Shown here one piece after another: positions 22,305-34,387 of a stretch of 64,000 nucleotides of DNA. Position numbers and translations under genes: made by a program. Within the stretch, counting starts at the first letter, position 1. Every line of letters begins with the position of its first letter. Source of the DNA: Lactifluus volemus (taxonomy: Eukaryota > Basidiomycota > Agaricomycetes > Russulales > Russulaceae); assembly GCA_022376515.1 (NCBI GenBank), contig WTXI01000040.1, positions 186,001 through 250,000 of the forward strand. The letters run 5' to 3'. The notes below the pieces were generated by a model, which searched no databases, was not told where the DNA came from, and saw only the letters and a program-made list of their open reading frames with translations.

Positions 22305-25300
22305 TCAAAGCAGGACAACAGTCAAGGAATATTGCATACAATTGACTCTATTTAGATAAGTTGTGGAATGTACTAGTAGCCCAATTGATCCATAAGCAAA
22401 ATCTGAGAGATCAAGCCGTGTCTCATGTTTGCCTGCAATCCAGATAGTGCTGGGTCTATGAAGGCATGGCCTATGTAGCTCGGGAATCCAAAGCACAAGT
22501 TCGTCCTCTTCTCCGTGTAACCAACCGTCACTGTCGATCAAGGATTGGTCCGTAAATTGATTCTTAATATTTTCGGCCGTGGTTGCGGTCTTCGCATGAA
22601 TTGTGCCATTATCTGAAGCTGAGGCAATATGTCCTGTTGTGGCATCCCACACCCAAATGGTGTGATCATACGAACCCGATGCGATACGCTCCCCGTCTGG
22701 GGAGAATGCAACAGATGTGACATAATGGGTGTGTCCAGCAAATGGGCCGGCTATAATCTGTCCTGTTGTGGCATCCCACACCCGAATTGTGTGATCATGC
22801 GAGCCCGATACAATCCGCTCCCCGTCCGGTGAGAATGCAACAGATCTGACATAATCAGTGTGTCCAGTAAATGGGCCGGCTATAATCTGTCCTGTTGTGG
22901 CATCCCACACCCGAATCGTCTGATCAGAAGAGCCAGATGTGATCCGCTCCCCGTCCGGTGAGAATACAACAGATGTGACATTATGGGTGTGTCCAGTAAA
23001 TGGGCTGGCTATAATATGTCCTGTTGTGGCATCCCACACCCGAATCGTGTGATCATCCGAGCCCGATGTGATCCGCTCCCCGTCCGGTGAGAATGCAACA
23101 GATGTGACATGAAAGGTGTGTCCAGTAAATGGGCCGGCTATAATCTGTCCTGTTGTGGCATCCCACACCCGAATCGTGTCATCAGAAGAGCCCGATACGA
23201 TCCGCTCCCCGTCCGGTGAGAATGCAACAGATCTGACATAATTGGTGTGTCCAGTAAGTGGGCCGGCTATAATCTGTCCTGTTGTGGCATCCCACACCCG
23301 AATCGTGCGATCAACCGAGCCCGATGCAATCCGCTCCCCGTCCGGTGAGAATACAACAGATGTGACCCATTTGGTGTGTCCAGTAAATGGGCCGGCTATA
23401 ATCTGTCCTGTTGTGGCATCCCACACCCGAATCGTGTGATCAGAAGAGCCCGATGCGATCCGCTCCCCGTCCGGTGAGAATACAACAGATGTGACATAAC
23501 CGGTGTGTCCAGTAAATGGGCCGGCTATAATATGTCCTGTTGTGGCATCCCACACCCGAATCGTCTGATCAACCGAGCCCGATGTGATCCGCTCCCCGTC
23601 CGGTGAGAATGCAACAGATCTGACATAATGGGTGTGTCCAGTAAATGGGCCGGCTATAATCTGTCCTGATGTGGCATCCCACACCCGAATCGTGTGATCA
23701 TCCGAGCCCGATACGATCCGCTCCCCGTCCGGTGAGAATGCAACAGATGTGACCCAATTGGTGTGTCCAGTAAATGGGCCAGCTATAATCTGTCCTGTTG
23801 TGGCATCCCATACCCGAATCGTGTGATCATCCGAGCCCGATACGATCCGCTCCCCGTCCGGTGAGAATGCAACAAATCTGACCCAATTGGTGTGTCCAGT
23901 AAATGGGCCGGCTATAATCTGTCCTGTTGTGGCATCCCACACCCGAATCGTGTGATCAGAAGAGCCCGATGCGATCCGCTCCCCGTCCGGTGAGAATGCA
24001 ACAGATGTGACAATATGGGTGTGTCCAGTAAACGGGCCGGCTAGAATTTGTCCTGTTGTGGCATCCCACACCCGAATCGTGTGATCATCCGAGCCCGATA
24101 CGATCCGCTCCCCGTCTGGTGAGAATGCAACAGATCTGACCCAATTGGTGTGTCCATTAAACGGGCCGGCTATAATCTGTCCTGTTGTGGCATCCCACAC
24201 CCGAATCGTGCGATCATCCGAGCCCGATGTGATCCGCTCCCCGTCTGGTGAGAATACAACAGATCTGACATAACGGGTGTGTCCAGTAAATGGGCCGGCT
24301 ATAATCTGTCCTGTTGTGGCATCCCACACCCGAATCGTGTGATCATCCGAGCCCGATGCGATACGCTCCCCGTCCGGCGAGAATGCAACACAATTGACAT
24401 AGTCGTCATGTGCCCCAAAAATCGTCATTTCCAATTCAGGCCAATGCGACAACTGCCCGAGTTCCAACCTCAATGTCCGAGGAAATTCGGGGGGGTATTG
24501 ATGAAGGATCTGGGAAGAAGCTGGCGCGAAAGGCAGGGCAGAGACGTAGATATGTGGTGCACTTCTTGCTACCGCCTTTCCGAAATACCGCACGAATGAC
24601 GATGCATCCTTCGCCAATCCCAACAAATTCTTCACTTCCGTTTGTGAACGCTATTGCGATTTCACGCTCAAGTCACTACATGTCATATTCAAATGTGCGG
24701 TGTACATACCTCTCGCAGCAACCACACCGACAGGGATGACAATGCTCGTGAACCAACGCCGACACTCTTCTTGACACTAAGCACTTCCAGCCAAAACAGA
24801 AACTTTGTTTTGAGGAGCAATTGAAGTTTTTTGAGGGCCTCGTGATCGAAGGCAAGATGGCGCAAATGATCGCTCCAGTAAATGCAACCATATTGTAGAG
24901 CAGACGGAATATATTTGGCGATTCGGGATTCCAAGTCTTGGACGTCGCTGTTGGCGAGATATGACGACTCGAGTCCGCAAATGTTGAATTTGAGGCCATC
25001 GAGCATTAAACCAAGGCAGGAATGTGACAAATCATGGTGGCCATCCGCAAGATCGACATAAAACACGTTGCTCGTCTTACTAGTCAGAAAGTCACGGAAT
25101 GATGTATGGAGGGGAAGGATGAGGCGCGTTTGATCAAGGGAAGTGACGCTACTCAGCAGCGAGCCGAGGCAGCGGAGAATTCTGAGGACCTGGTTGGAAT
25201 CTTCGGGGTGAACAACGGGTGCATGCTGTCGCAGAGCAATTAAAGAATTGATGGAGAGGGGTTCGATAGCGGCAAAAAGTTGTCCCATGATGGACCGAAA

Positions 25301-27872
25301 CAGAACTTGGGCTTCATCTGAATTAAAGTACCCTTGGAGCACTTCTTCATACAGGTTGTCCAGCGGACCTTCACCACTGCGACCTCGAGAGGGTGCCAAC
25401 AGGCGCTGTACACATTCGTTGTAGCTAAGGCCAAGACTGGCACGGCTGTTTATGAAACCACATGCAACAGCCGCCCACTGAAACAAGCCCTGTGACGCCT
25501 GCAGTAGCTTGCTACCATAGACTTTGAACACGTCCTCGCGGAGCTTGCTCTGAATATACAAGCTAATATCTTGTTTCGTATTGGCAGCCAGGTCGTCGTC
25601 ATCCATGTACAGTGTATGGACGGACTCCGCCTTGGCGAATGCCTGTTCGATGTCATCTTCCGACCTCGACGTGATGAGGATGCGAACGTTCGACGGGAGG
25701 TCGATGAGACGTTGGGCAAGAAACGTATGCAGTGCATTTCCGCCAATTGTGATACCACTCTCATCCATGCCATCGATGATGATGAGAATTGGATCATCAA
25801 GTGGTACGCTCTTGAGTGGATTAAAGAGGAGCCGTGTAAAAAGTCTACGAGGATCTCGGGTAGTCCCAAAAGATGGATCACTTGCAATGGCCCTCTTGAG
25901 GGCGAGCTTGAACTGAGGATAGCGATCGGAGAGGCCGCGAGCAAGCGTCGTAAAGAAATGATAAGCTTCGTCGTTGGACTCCTTGGCTTTCTCCTTCCGC
26001 ACAAAAGCGACATAAGAACCGAGATACCGTGACGTCTCGTCGAATTGAAGTGCGATCTCATGCGCAATTGAGGACTTTCCCGTGCCTGCCTGGCCAAGGA
26101 GAAGGAGGCCACGGTCGGATTCGGGATTCTTGACCCACTCGACGATGTGGTCCAAGAAGTGTTTGCGTGTGTCTCTATAACAGCCCTGCCTATCTGTGAA
26201 TCTCCATCCTCCCAAAAGAGGGCTTTCCCCGATTATTGCATTCAATTCTATTTTACTCTTGTTAAACCGAAGATCGATGGCTTTGTGACTGTCATAATGA
26301 CGTACCAGTATCCGATGCTTGATTCGACATATCCGTTTCCTGTGTTCTCACATCGTTTCGTATTTCAGGGACAGGAGCGACAGTGGGGAGCGCAACTTGT
26401 GTGGTGAATTGTCCTCGTAGATCTCGTAGTTGGACGACGGCCTTGCGGAGGCGTTCGACATTGTTCGAAGCAAGGTTTGCTGAAAATCACATGTTGATAA
26501 GAGGCGATGAGAGAGGTCAGGTCAGGATAACGTACCGACTTGTGCATCCGCCTTGGCATTCGATCCGGCGGCAAACGCGTACGATTTGATAGAACCGGCA
26601 CATTCGGAGACGCACTTCAGCATCTCAATGAGAATTTTTGCTTGCATTGATTCTGTTTGGATGTTCCTCAAACCGTCCTCATTTGTAAATGCAAATGCAT
26701 TTAGTATCGCCTCAAGTAGTGATCGGAAGTCGCCGTCATGCTGTAACTTGTGTATCAAGTCCTGCCAACAAGCCAGAAAAAGGGTGAGCGTTCTATTCAT
26801 CTAACAAGGCAAGGGCGCGCACCTCGGGAATGTTTGAGAGCTGAGCCCATGCCGAGCTGGCACGCTTAGGGGCAGCAATTAGCTCGGTGAATAGTACAGA
26901 AGAAACGGATGGGACATACATCTTTGACGATTGGACTGACGGTGTCCACCACCTGCTTCATAACATCAACGGCACTTTTCCACATTGTGACCGCATCCAT
27001 AGCTTCCTCAGCGGGATCGGGATGACTTGACATCCCCGGCTGGCTGTCCGGCACTGTTCCTACAGGAGTGCCGCGAAGGTCAGCCGTCCCGGAAAAATCA
27101 GATCGAGGAGCGGCAACTGTCGTGGGTTGCGCGGTTTCAGCGTCAGATTGGACAATGTGACGCGTAACGTCTCCTTCAGTGACAGGGTTGCCCGGTATGA
27201 GATTCGGGGTGTTGACTGTCGCTGTCCGAGAGGGACTTGCGTTTGAAGACACTGTGATCGTTAAGACTGTGGCTGGCGCCTTTGTCTGTTTCGAATTTCC
27301 ATCTGCATCGCCGAAAACAATGTCGAGTTCTACATGTAGGGTGCTCAGCCAGAAGCGTGAGTAAAATACCAAACAAACATGAGACGAACCGCGAGTTGGT
27401 TCGAAGGCTATCCTTTGATTTCCGATAAGAATGTCTTTCGCGTTGGGCCTTTCCATATAAAGATGTGCTGTGATATGAGATTGGGATTGTAAAATGCTGC
27501 TGGGGCCTCAGCCGCAAATAGATATAAAATATGGGAATTTCTCACAAAGTGTCGTTCCATTCTACGATATTCTCCCTTCTCTGCACGGACCGAGTCTGCC
27601 TCATCGTCGCCCCGCAAGTCACAGTGACATAAAAAATTCCTTTTCTCCAGAGGAGGTTCTTGAAACGCGGGAGGTTGCGCGCTCTGAGGACTGGCAGGGG
27701 AAACAGATTTAGTACCTCTCAGAGCATGATCACAAAGGGAGTACGTACCAGTGACCCTGAGCAAATGCGAGCCTGGTTGCGTTGAGGTGACCTGAGCGCG
27801 GCTGCTGCCAGTGTGCCTCATGTCGGAGATTTGAGAACCTGAGCTGTAGTAATGGTTAACAGCGGGAGACAT
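22305..27872 (-). CDS. C2-NACHT-WD40 NOD-like receptor (HNWD-like)
   Basis: Nine exons fit one frame of 1709 residues: 27749-27872, 27546-27690, 27390-27496, 26920-27329, 26823-26882, 26536-26761, 26306-26479, 24710-26247 and 22305-24650. All introns are 37-61 bp with GT..AG ends. The N terminus is C2-like (about 35-130: HLLRVTVLRARNLPRFKN, IVEWNDTF, AKDILIGNQ), followed by a variable linker and a helical region (263-400). The NACHT domain has a P-loop GQAGTGKSS (467-475) and Walker B ILIIIDGMDES (569-579). Fourteen near-identical 43-residue WD40 repeats run from about 1013. Such receptors couple ligand sensing by the propeller to NACHT oligomerisation; in Podospora the family controls heterokaryon incompatibility. 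Near the C terminus, AYGSIGLL looks like a one-base slip from a YGSNWAT-type ending, adding about 20 residues. The exact 5' start and the third and fourth introns are the least certain parts. Confidence 0.8.
22593..24398 (-). repeat. Fourteen 129-bp WD40-coding repeats
   Basis: Each unit encodes the frame V-x-x-V-x-FSPDGERI-x-SGS-x-x-x-TIRVWDATTG. The units differ mainly at the two residues after GHT (RY, NW, HI, HY, GY, KW, NY, FH, HN, DY), at R/T and A/V shortly after, at A/T/V after GERI, and at one or two positions after SGS. The last unit is degenerate. Fourteen repeats could form two seven-bladed propellers. Confidence 0.9.
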
Positions 27873-28400
27873 CGGGATAGGAGACTTTTCGCATACGGAT
27901 GCGGGGTCATCTGGGTAGCTTTTGAAGAGAGTAAGAAAGAGAAAGACAAGCGGGAGAGGTTGAGGGTTGTTGAGCCTTGAAGTAACCCTGTGCCCTTGGA
28001 TGTGCCTGCATTATGCCTTCTAAGGGCACCTTATTTGCGCCATCTCACGCTTCTAAGGGCACCTTGTCTGCGCCATCTCACGCTCAGCGGGCACGTTTGT
28101 GATGATCGATAATCATATATCTTCCTGGTTCACTTTCGGTAACTCGAGATTCCGAGTCTGACCACTTCACGCTTGAATAAAGACAGGGTGCCTTTCTCAA
28201 AACGTTATGACCTAGGTGATAAGCGACACTGCAAGATACTGTACTTTACGATCCCAAGCCCGACACGAGACAAAGTATGAGTAAAAGACTTATTCTACGC
28301 ACAGTAACGGGGACCCGCGTTGCCCAAGAACTTTTTACGCTTGATCGCTAGCGACCGTGCGACAGCGATCATGGGAATCTGGATGAGTCACCTTTCCACA
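27873..28400. other. 5' flank of the NLR gene
   Basis: No gene is supported. Contains a short direct repeat near 28018-28080 (cttctaagggcacctt twice, each followed by gcgccatctcacgc). Confidence 0.4.
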
Positions 28401-28436
28401 TTCGAACAAATCAATGTTTTCACAAATAACAAAGAG

Positions 28437-28568
28437 GGAGGTTACGGTCATGACCAGTTCGTGGGCCGCCACGGAGAGAAGAACGGTGGCCAACATGGCA
28501 CGCGAGCGCGAAAATCGGTGCGCTGAATCGCTGATCCTTGACCCGTAGACATGTCGAAGCAGAAAGTT
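28437..28568 (-). pseudogene. Sterol O-acyltransferase fragment
   Basis: About 44 residues on the minus strand read NFLLRHVYGSRIS, then RSRAMLATVLLSVAAHELVM. This matches the conserved C-terminal MBOAT region of acyl-CoA:sterol acyltransferases (ARE1/ARE2, SOAT), including the FLLRHVY stretch and the HELVM motif with the presumed active-site histidine. Similarity ends abruptly on both sides. This is a scrap, not a gene. Confidence 0.6.
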
Positions 28569-28739
28569 GCGCGCTTGTTCCATCAATTGGCTAGTTACCC
28601 AGTCCGCGATCGGCGAAGCTGAGACCACAGGCAGGGTTCACGTACTACAAAATCCATTGCATATACACTCTGAGAGTATCTTGTCAGTCACGTTGTGGCT
28701 CTGTGCTAAGATATGACGTAGAATAAAAGCAAATATCCT

Positions 28740-29963
28740 ATTATCAACCAGACGAAGCATGGGCGCTAACTGCCATTCCCCCCAGAACCGCCTACAAAAG
28801 CTGGGCCACTCGAGCGGCCATCCGCCTACTCGCACTTCCCACAAACATCCCCCGTCCTCATAGGCTGGGGCCGCCTTGGCGCGCCGGTAGGGGAAATGTA
28901 ATCCCTCTGCTCTACCCAACACATGCATCCGCCGCTTGAGCCACCTCGTCCCACGACAGCTGGGCTCCCCCTACGCTAGACCGCCCCCGTGGCACAGATG
29001 CACCCCCCTTCCCGAGAGATCGCTGCACGATCATACACGAGGAGCCAAACGGAAACGCCTAATGGAATCTATCTCAAAAAAGGGATTACGAGCAAAATGA
29101 CCACCACCTGGCGATTTATTGCAGGGCGGATGGGCCCCAACCCGTGCCAGAATAGTAGATCCCTCTGGACCGGGGCCTCGATTGGTTTTCAATCAATGAC
29201 AAGAGCTCGTCACACAGCTCACCATCCTCGGCCCAGCGGCCTAGCATAGGGACACGGCCTTCCAGGTGCTCTTACAGATGCAGTCGAAATGGCCAAAAAA
29301 CCAGCTACTATTCACCTCCCACGTCCAATCTGTCATCATGTACATAGCTGACCATCACATCATCTCTTGGTGTCAGATCACCGACAGGCACGACAACCGT
29401 GACGTGGCCGCGTGCAAAGTCGTCTGCGATATAATCGCAGTCATACATCCCGCCACCTCGGCCTCAATACGTTGGGTCCCAGGCCCAGCAGCTTCAGACC
29501 CCTGAACCGTCTCCAAGAAATCGCGACCGAAGCGACGGCTACAGCAGACCCGGCCCCCCACCATAATAGCTCCGGCCTACCGCGCCCTCCACTGACCCGC
29601 TTCCGGCCAACCTCCAGACCTTATGCTGAGCATTGCCAACCCCGCCCAGCCAGTCTTTTGCACAGCCATCAGATTACTCAACGGAACACCCCTCCACAGG
29701 TGAGTTGCAACGCGAGATACCATCCCCGCGCCCCCGACCCGCACGACTGCCAGTGTGGGCTGATAGACATCCAGACCCCCCAGTCATGTCATTCCCCGCT
29801 TCAGGGCGGCACGCGAACGCATCCTCAAACTGGCCTCACCTACGATTTCACCCAACATCTCTCTTTGGGGCGAGAAAAGGGTGGGGAAGCGCTGCCGAAG
29901 TTCATCGAAGAAACGCAACCATGCGTCCGGCCCCGACGCCGGCCCGCAGAGGACCACGGCTAA
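28740..29963 (+). mobile_element. Decayed non-LTR retrotransposon remnant
   Basis: The plus strand is C-rich and encodes broken frames typical of the end of a LINE ORF2: AYKSWATRAAIRLLALPTN (post-RT region) near 28780 and a terminal zinc-finger stretch DCQCGLID, CHSPLQ, then LSLGREKGGEALPKFIEETQ near 29750-29920. The second matches the CxCG..H..C / LGTKKGI-type ending common in fungal LINEs. Stops and frameshifts run throughout. It belongs to a different family from the three LINE copies with the ccccaattc 3' end. The boundaries are guesses. Confidence 0.5.
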
Positions 29964-31700
29964 ACGCCTCGGGCGATCGCCCGCCGTCGTCGACCCACCC
30001 CACACATCCCCACTTTGAATACATTTTACTTAACCCCGCCACCAAGCCGTGTTAATTGGGCCAATTTACGCGACTGAGCATGTCTTTGCAATGTAGATTC
30101 TAAATGATTGAAAAATGTCCTCGTGAAGGATTACTGCTCCGGGCTCTGACTAGTGTAGGGTAAAATGAAAGTCTTGGTGATAGTATAAAGCGTGCCAAAA
30201 GTTGTGCCTGTCTTTTCAAACAACGCATAGGGGTCCGATTCTGTGGGTAATCGCAAACACCCAACGCAACGACCAAGACGAACCACTCTATATGCGGGGA
30301 AACTCGAGCTTATATGCGACCAGCGCACGCGTTGTGGCCTGAGATAACCAGCTCCGATTCGAGCTCTGACTATTTCCGCAGCAAGGGCTGAGATCTGTGA
30401 ATTTGGATGATCTACGAGTGGGATGAGATGCCAGTTATGTTATTGGGCGCGGCATCTGTGAAGAGCAGTAGCATTGGGCACTTCTTCGTATGAGGTGGTC
30501 ACACCGTCACGCACCTCTATAGTGCCAGATGATGACGAACTTGTTTCGGTACCGTTTCTGTCTGAGTCTGCTTCTCGCTCAGGTCCTCTCGGAGGTGCTT
30601 CTTCGATGGCCCTCTCCCACCCCCATCAACCCGAGGCGTCGCAACACGAAGCTGTTTCGCGGATTGGGAGGGAATACGAAACAAGGCAGCATGGAGAGTC
30701 AGGAAGCCGGATTTCTCCCAGGGCCATCGGCTATTAGATATGGGATCAGCTTGTCAGGGCAGCAAATAAAGAAGTAGATACGCACCAATGAAAGTCCCAC
30801 GTAATCGCGGTGAGGAGGATGAATGTCTGAAGCACATGGGGGAGGACAACACCTATCCAGTAGTACCTGATCCACCCTCAGCTAACTGCCTTTGCGAATG
30901 GAACGCAGATTCTTTTGTTCAAGATAAGCACCGCATCGGTGAGCGTTACCGTGCGGGTGTCTCTTGAAAACATGGAGGCGAACTGCAAGTTGAGCGGAGT
31001 TTCTACATTTCGGTTGTATGTGCATACAGTCCATATCAAGAGTGTAGGACGAGGTCATCACCGGATCACACCGGAGCTCGTCGCACTTCTCCGATCGACT
31101 TTTTTTTTTACCCGCGCCCCATTATGGCAAAAGTAAACCAACCCTGTCAAAATCTCCGAGGCCGAAGTTCGCGAGCGTCCTTCTCAAAAAATCCCAAACA
31201 TCATCTGTCCCATCGACAATCGAACTCTCCACGTCGCAGTCAGGAATGCCTCAATTGCCGGACGGCTGACCTACTGCGATGATTGTATTCCAGACCAATT
31301 TGCTCAACAAGGACATTTTCTGCCGGGCCTGATCGAACTGGCGAAGTGGGTCAGGGATGACGATGGCCAGACGAAGGATTCCACTCAAACCGACTTCTAG
31401 AGTCGGTCTCACGTACCAAAAGTCTCTTCAGCGCAGATCAGGTATGACATTTGGTGCTGGATGAGTCTGGTGTCATATGGGTATTACAGATACAACAGGG
31501 ATCCCGAAAAACAACAAATGGTGAGTGCGAGAATACAGATAAGGAAACTTGAACGAGGAAAGTTGTAAAGCTCGGGCCCATACAGTGCGTCGGAGGTGTA
31601 GGATGAATTATTCCTTCTCTTCGTCTGCGCTTGCCTGTCTTTTCCGTGCTGCTGTGTGGATGGACCGACAAATGTAAAACGTTCAGCTACGGTAAGCGAA
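29964..31700. other. Region with unassigned exon-like sequence
   Basis: No gene can be assembled. Isolated open stretches include a plus-strand frame of 88 codons at 30474-30737 (Ser/Glu-rich), a minus-strand hydrophobic stretch near 30800-30860 (YYWIGVVLPHVLQTFILLTA) ending at a GTGCGT donor, and a plus-strand open run near 31133-31398 (CPIDNRTLHVAVRNAS). None was recognised. They may be scraps like those on either side. Confidence 0.3.
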
Positions 31701-31723
31701 ATTCAGGATGAACAAATACGCAC

Positions 31724-31804
31724 TCTGGCCGCGGCTTTCTTGCCTTCCACACGCTTCTCAAACGCTTGGTCTTCCAGGCCTTGCCTCCGGCTCTCTTCCA
31801 AAGC
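31724..31804 (-). other. Coiled-coil exon of an unknown gene
   Basis: An 81-bp segment between a TATAG acceptor and a GTGCGT donor encodes ALEESRRQGLEDQAFEKR and a basic end, a charged helix. An upstream exon-like stretch (about 31850-31915: LIKLRTELNEFKI) can be joined in frame. I do not know the protein. It could belong to a fragment like the condensin piece next to it. Confidence 0.35.
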
Positions 31805-32016
31805 CTATACACACACACATATAAATCAGTGTCACGTATATGAAACGAAACACCACAATTACGAGAAACGCACGGATTTTGAACTCGTTTAGCTCAGTTC
31901 GCAGCTTTATTAGATCGAAGCTTCATCGGAAAGAAGAAAATTCATGAGCGATCTTTTTTTGTTAAAAACGTTTATTTTGGGAATGGGAGAAAGGGAATCA
32001 TACCTCGACAGGATCT

Positions 32017-32290
32017 CATCAGCGTGTTCTTCTTCACCACCAAGTCCTTACCGGACAACCCCCTGGTACAACTCATCGCTGCTCTCAAGGACGATCGTGC
32101 TGAAAGAGACCGCACGTCACCGAGCGCGATCGCGATGTTACTCCGGATGTTCGGGTCCCTCGACGTCTCTAGGATGCGGAAGAGCAGGGGATGGTTTGCG
32201 TCGCAAATTTGCGAGCTCACTTGGAGGAACTTGCTGAACGAGAGTGTCGCCACTGCCCGCAGCGTCGCGTTCTGTCCAAAAACATTTGGT
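32017..32290 (-). pseudogene. Condensin complex subunit 1 (CND1), C-terminal region fragment
   Basis: The minus strand encodes NATLRAVATLSFSKFLQVSS, CDANHPLLFRILETSRDP, IRSNIAIALGDV and LSGKDLVVKKNTLM. This is the most conserved C-terminal HEAT region of Cnd1/Ycs4 (in family members IRSN.VIALGD and VVKKNTLM). A stretch between LGDV and the KDLVV part is distorted. Similarity stops at KNTLM. For a minus-strand gene this C-terminal piece lies on the wrong side of the N-terminal piece at 20311-22100, so the two are rearranged. Confidence 0.75.
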
Positions 32291-32299
32291 TGACGCAGA

Positions 32300-33063
32300 G
32301 CGGGGTAACGGTTTTAAACCCCGTCCAGCAACGAGAAATTTTTCGAAACTTTCACTTTCGAAATTTCCGGGAGTTTCCGGACAGGGCGTTTATTGTATCT
32401 TGCATATGAGTTGTCACAACCAAAAAATAAATAAATAAGTTTTTTTTAATTGAAACGTGAATATCTCCCCGAAATCTCAACATATGAAGCTCGGAGGGGA
32501 ACCAAAGTGATCGGAAGAATCAGCGGTATAGAGCTATGATGGACCGAGGAAGAAAAATGGGAGATAAAAAATTTCAATTTCCGGAATAACAGTTTCCGAG
32601 ATTTTTCCATTTATTGGGGTTATCAGCAAGGGTTGTCAGTCACGTACACACTCATGCACATACTTAACTTATGCAGATCATCTTGGGTCTCTTGGCTAGG
32701 ATGTGGACTGGAGGTTCAATTATGACTCATAATTTCCTCTCACATCCTTGTTTGAGCGGACATGCTAGTAGTGTGGATAATACCTGCGTTTACTATTACA
32801 TAACTCGACTTGGAGTATGTCTCCGTGATAACTCGAAGGATTAATTGATGAAGTGTGGGTAACATGTGAACGTTGGAATGCTAATAGCAGGAGGCAATGC
32901 AAAAAAATGAACAGCAGGTGTAGCTGCTGGCAGGAACAATATGTGGTTGTAGACAATACTGGGTGCTAAGCGTTGAAGAGTAAAGAATAAGAGCGCTCAG
33001 TCACCATCACGTTGATTAGACAGTGATAGGATGATCGGAATGCCGACATTGGGCAAAGGATAG
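32300..33063. other. AT-rich intergenic sequence
   Basis: No gene is supported. There are A/T-rich tracts around 32430-32600 and nothing recognisable. Confidence 0.4.
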
Positions 33064-34387
33064 CTATATGCTCTGCTGCTCGTCACGGTAATCATCTCCA
33101 AAATATTTGCGAATGTAGAGATTTTGAAGTGTGGGTAACACCTCCGTGATACTTTCCCTAGTGAGCTCTTGCAGCGACGACATGACGCTAGGAAAAAGTA
33201 GCGTCCGGACATTAGTGAATAGGTGGAAAAGCTCCAGCCATTCACTATCGTCCATGGCAAACTCAAAAGGACGAAAGGATGGACCATTGAGTATGTTGAG
33301 CTCCATAATGCTGGAAAGTAGAGACAAAGCCTGGGTGCATATCTGTGTGATAGACGAGACTTGCCAACCTCGCTCTTTGTCTTGATGACGGACCTCTAGC
33401 TCAAGAGTTCTGGGTGGATTAACTCCCTCTACCTGTTGAAGTTTGATGTTGACGTGATTATAGTCAAGTGTGACCTCCGCACGATTGAATGCCCCAAGCG
33501 TCCAAGCGTGGTAGATAACTTGTCGAATGTCAGAGGTAGTCTGTGCCAAGAACGTAATGGTTAAAGTTTCGAGTTGAGGGGCATCGATCTGGGCCAGGAG
33601 TTCCTCTGAGTATTCGTCGATACCCAAAAACGTGAATTCTGCGAGAGCGGGGAGGACGGCGCGTGTCAGTAGAGGTGGAAGTCGAGTTGTTTCAGATATA
33701 TCTAGATAGTGGAGTTCAATGCGAAGGTACGTGAGCTTGGTTAGGGCTGAGAGGCCTGTGGCCATCGCCTTGGGTGAAATATAATCAAGATTTAGAAGGA
33801 AGAGCTCGGAAAGATTGTTGGAAGAGGAAAGAAGCTGAGGTAACGTCAGAATTGTGAGCTCCTCCAAATAGACTGATCGTAGACGTGGGGCGGAAATCTC
33901 TAATAAGTGAACGGGAAAGGGATACCACAGAGTTGATTGAAGGCGAAGAGTTGTCAGTGCAGGGAATGGCTTCTGCATCATCGCTGTGTCCAATACACAT
34001 TCTGTGAATGGTAGACGGAGATCGATTTCGCATATGCGGTCACGGTGCTCCAGCGCAGCAATGATGTTATCCCCAAGGTGGCGAGAAAACACTTGGATAG
34101 GAAATGGTGGCCAGACATCCAACATCTCCCTCAGAGGAGTGCTCCTTGTGCAGGAGACGTAGTGGGGATGAAAACAGGACGTATCGCCATCTTTGGCATA
34201 CTTGTGCCAGCTTTCGCCATGTCCTTGGCCATGCCCCCGACCACAACTCCGGGTCCGTCCACACTTGTACCGGAGATGCTTCCATGGACATTTCTCGGCA
34301 GAGGTCGAAGATTTCTAGGAGAACTTCATCTGGGAACTCATTGACTGTCACAGTTGGCAAAATCTGTGCGGAATCGTAATCACACAC
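33064..34387 (-). pseudogene. F-box / leucine-rich repeat protein with a frameshift
   Basis: The first part (34387 down to about 34160) encodes an F-box: VNEFPDEVLLEIFDLCRE, then WRKLAQVCQRWRYVLFSSPL. The second part (from about 34150 to 33064) continues in another frame with CTRSTPLREMLDVWPPFPI, DNIIAALEHRDRI and about 350 residues of LRR-like sequence (LTTLRLQST, LPALAEFTFLG). The pattern is that of agaricomycete F-box proteins, which recruit substrates to SCF ubiquitin ligases. Between SSPLRL and CTRST about four residues seem missing and the frame is shifted. The shift makes it a pseudogene unless it is an assembly error. No intron fits the gap. Confidence 0.6.

Noticed and set aside
22629..24739. 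Plus-strand frames opposite the WD40 array
   Set aside because: They are shadows of the repeats on the coding minus strand.
27960..28110. CRISPR-like direct repeats (cttctaagggcacctt)
   Set aside because: Only two copies, no spacer array, and a eukaryotic context.
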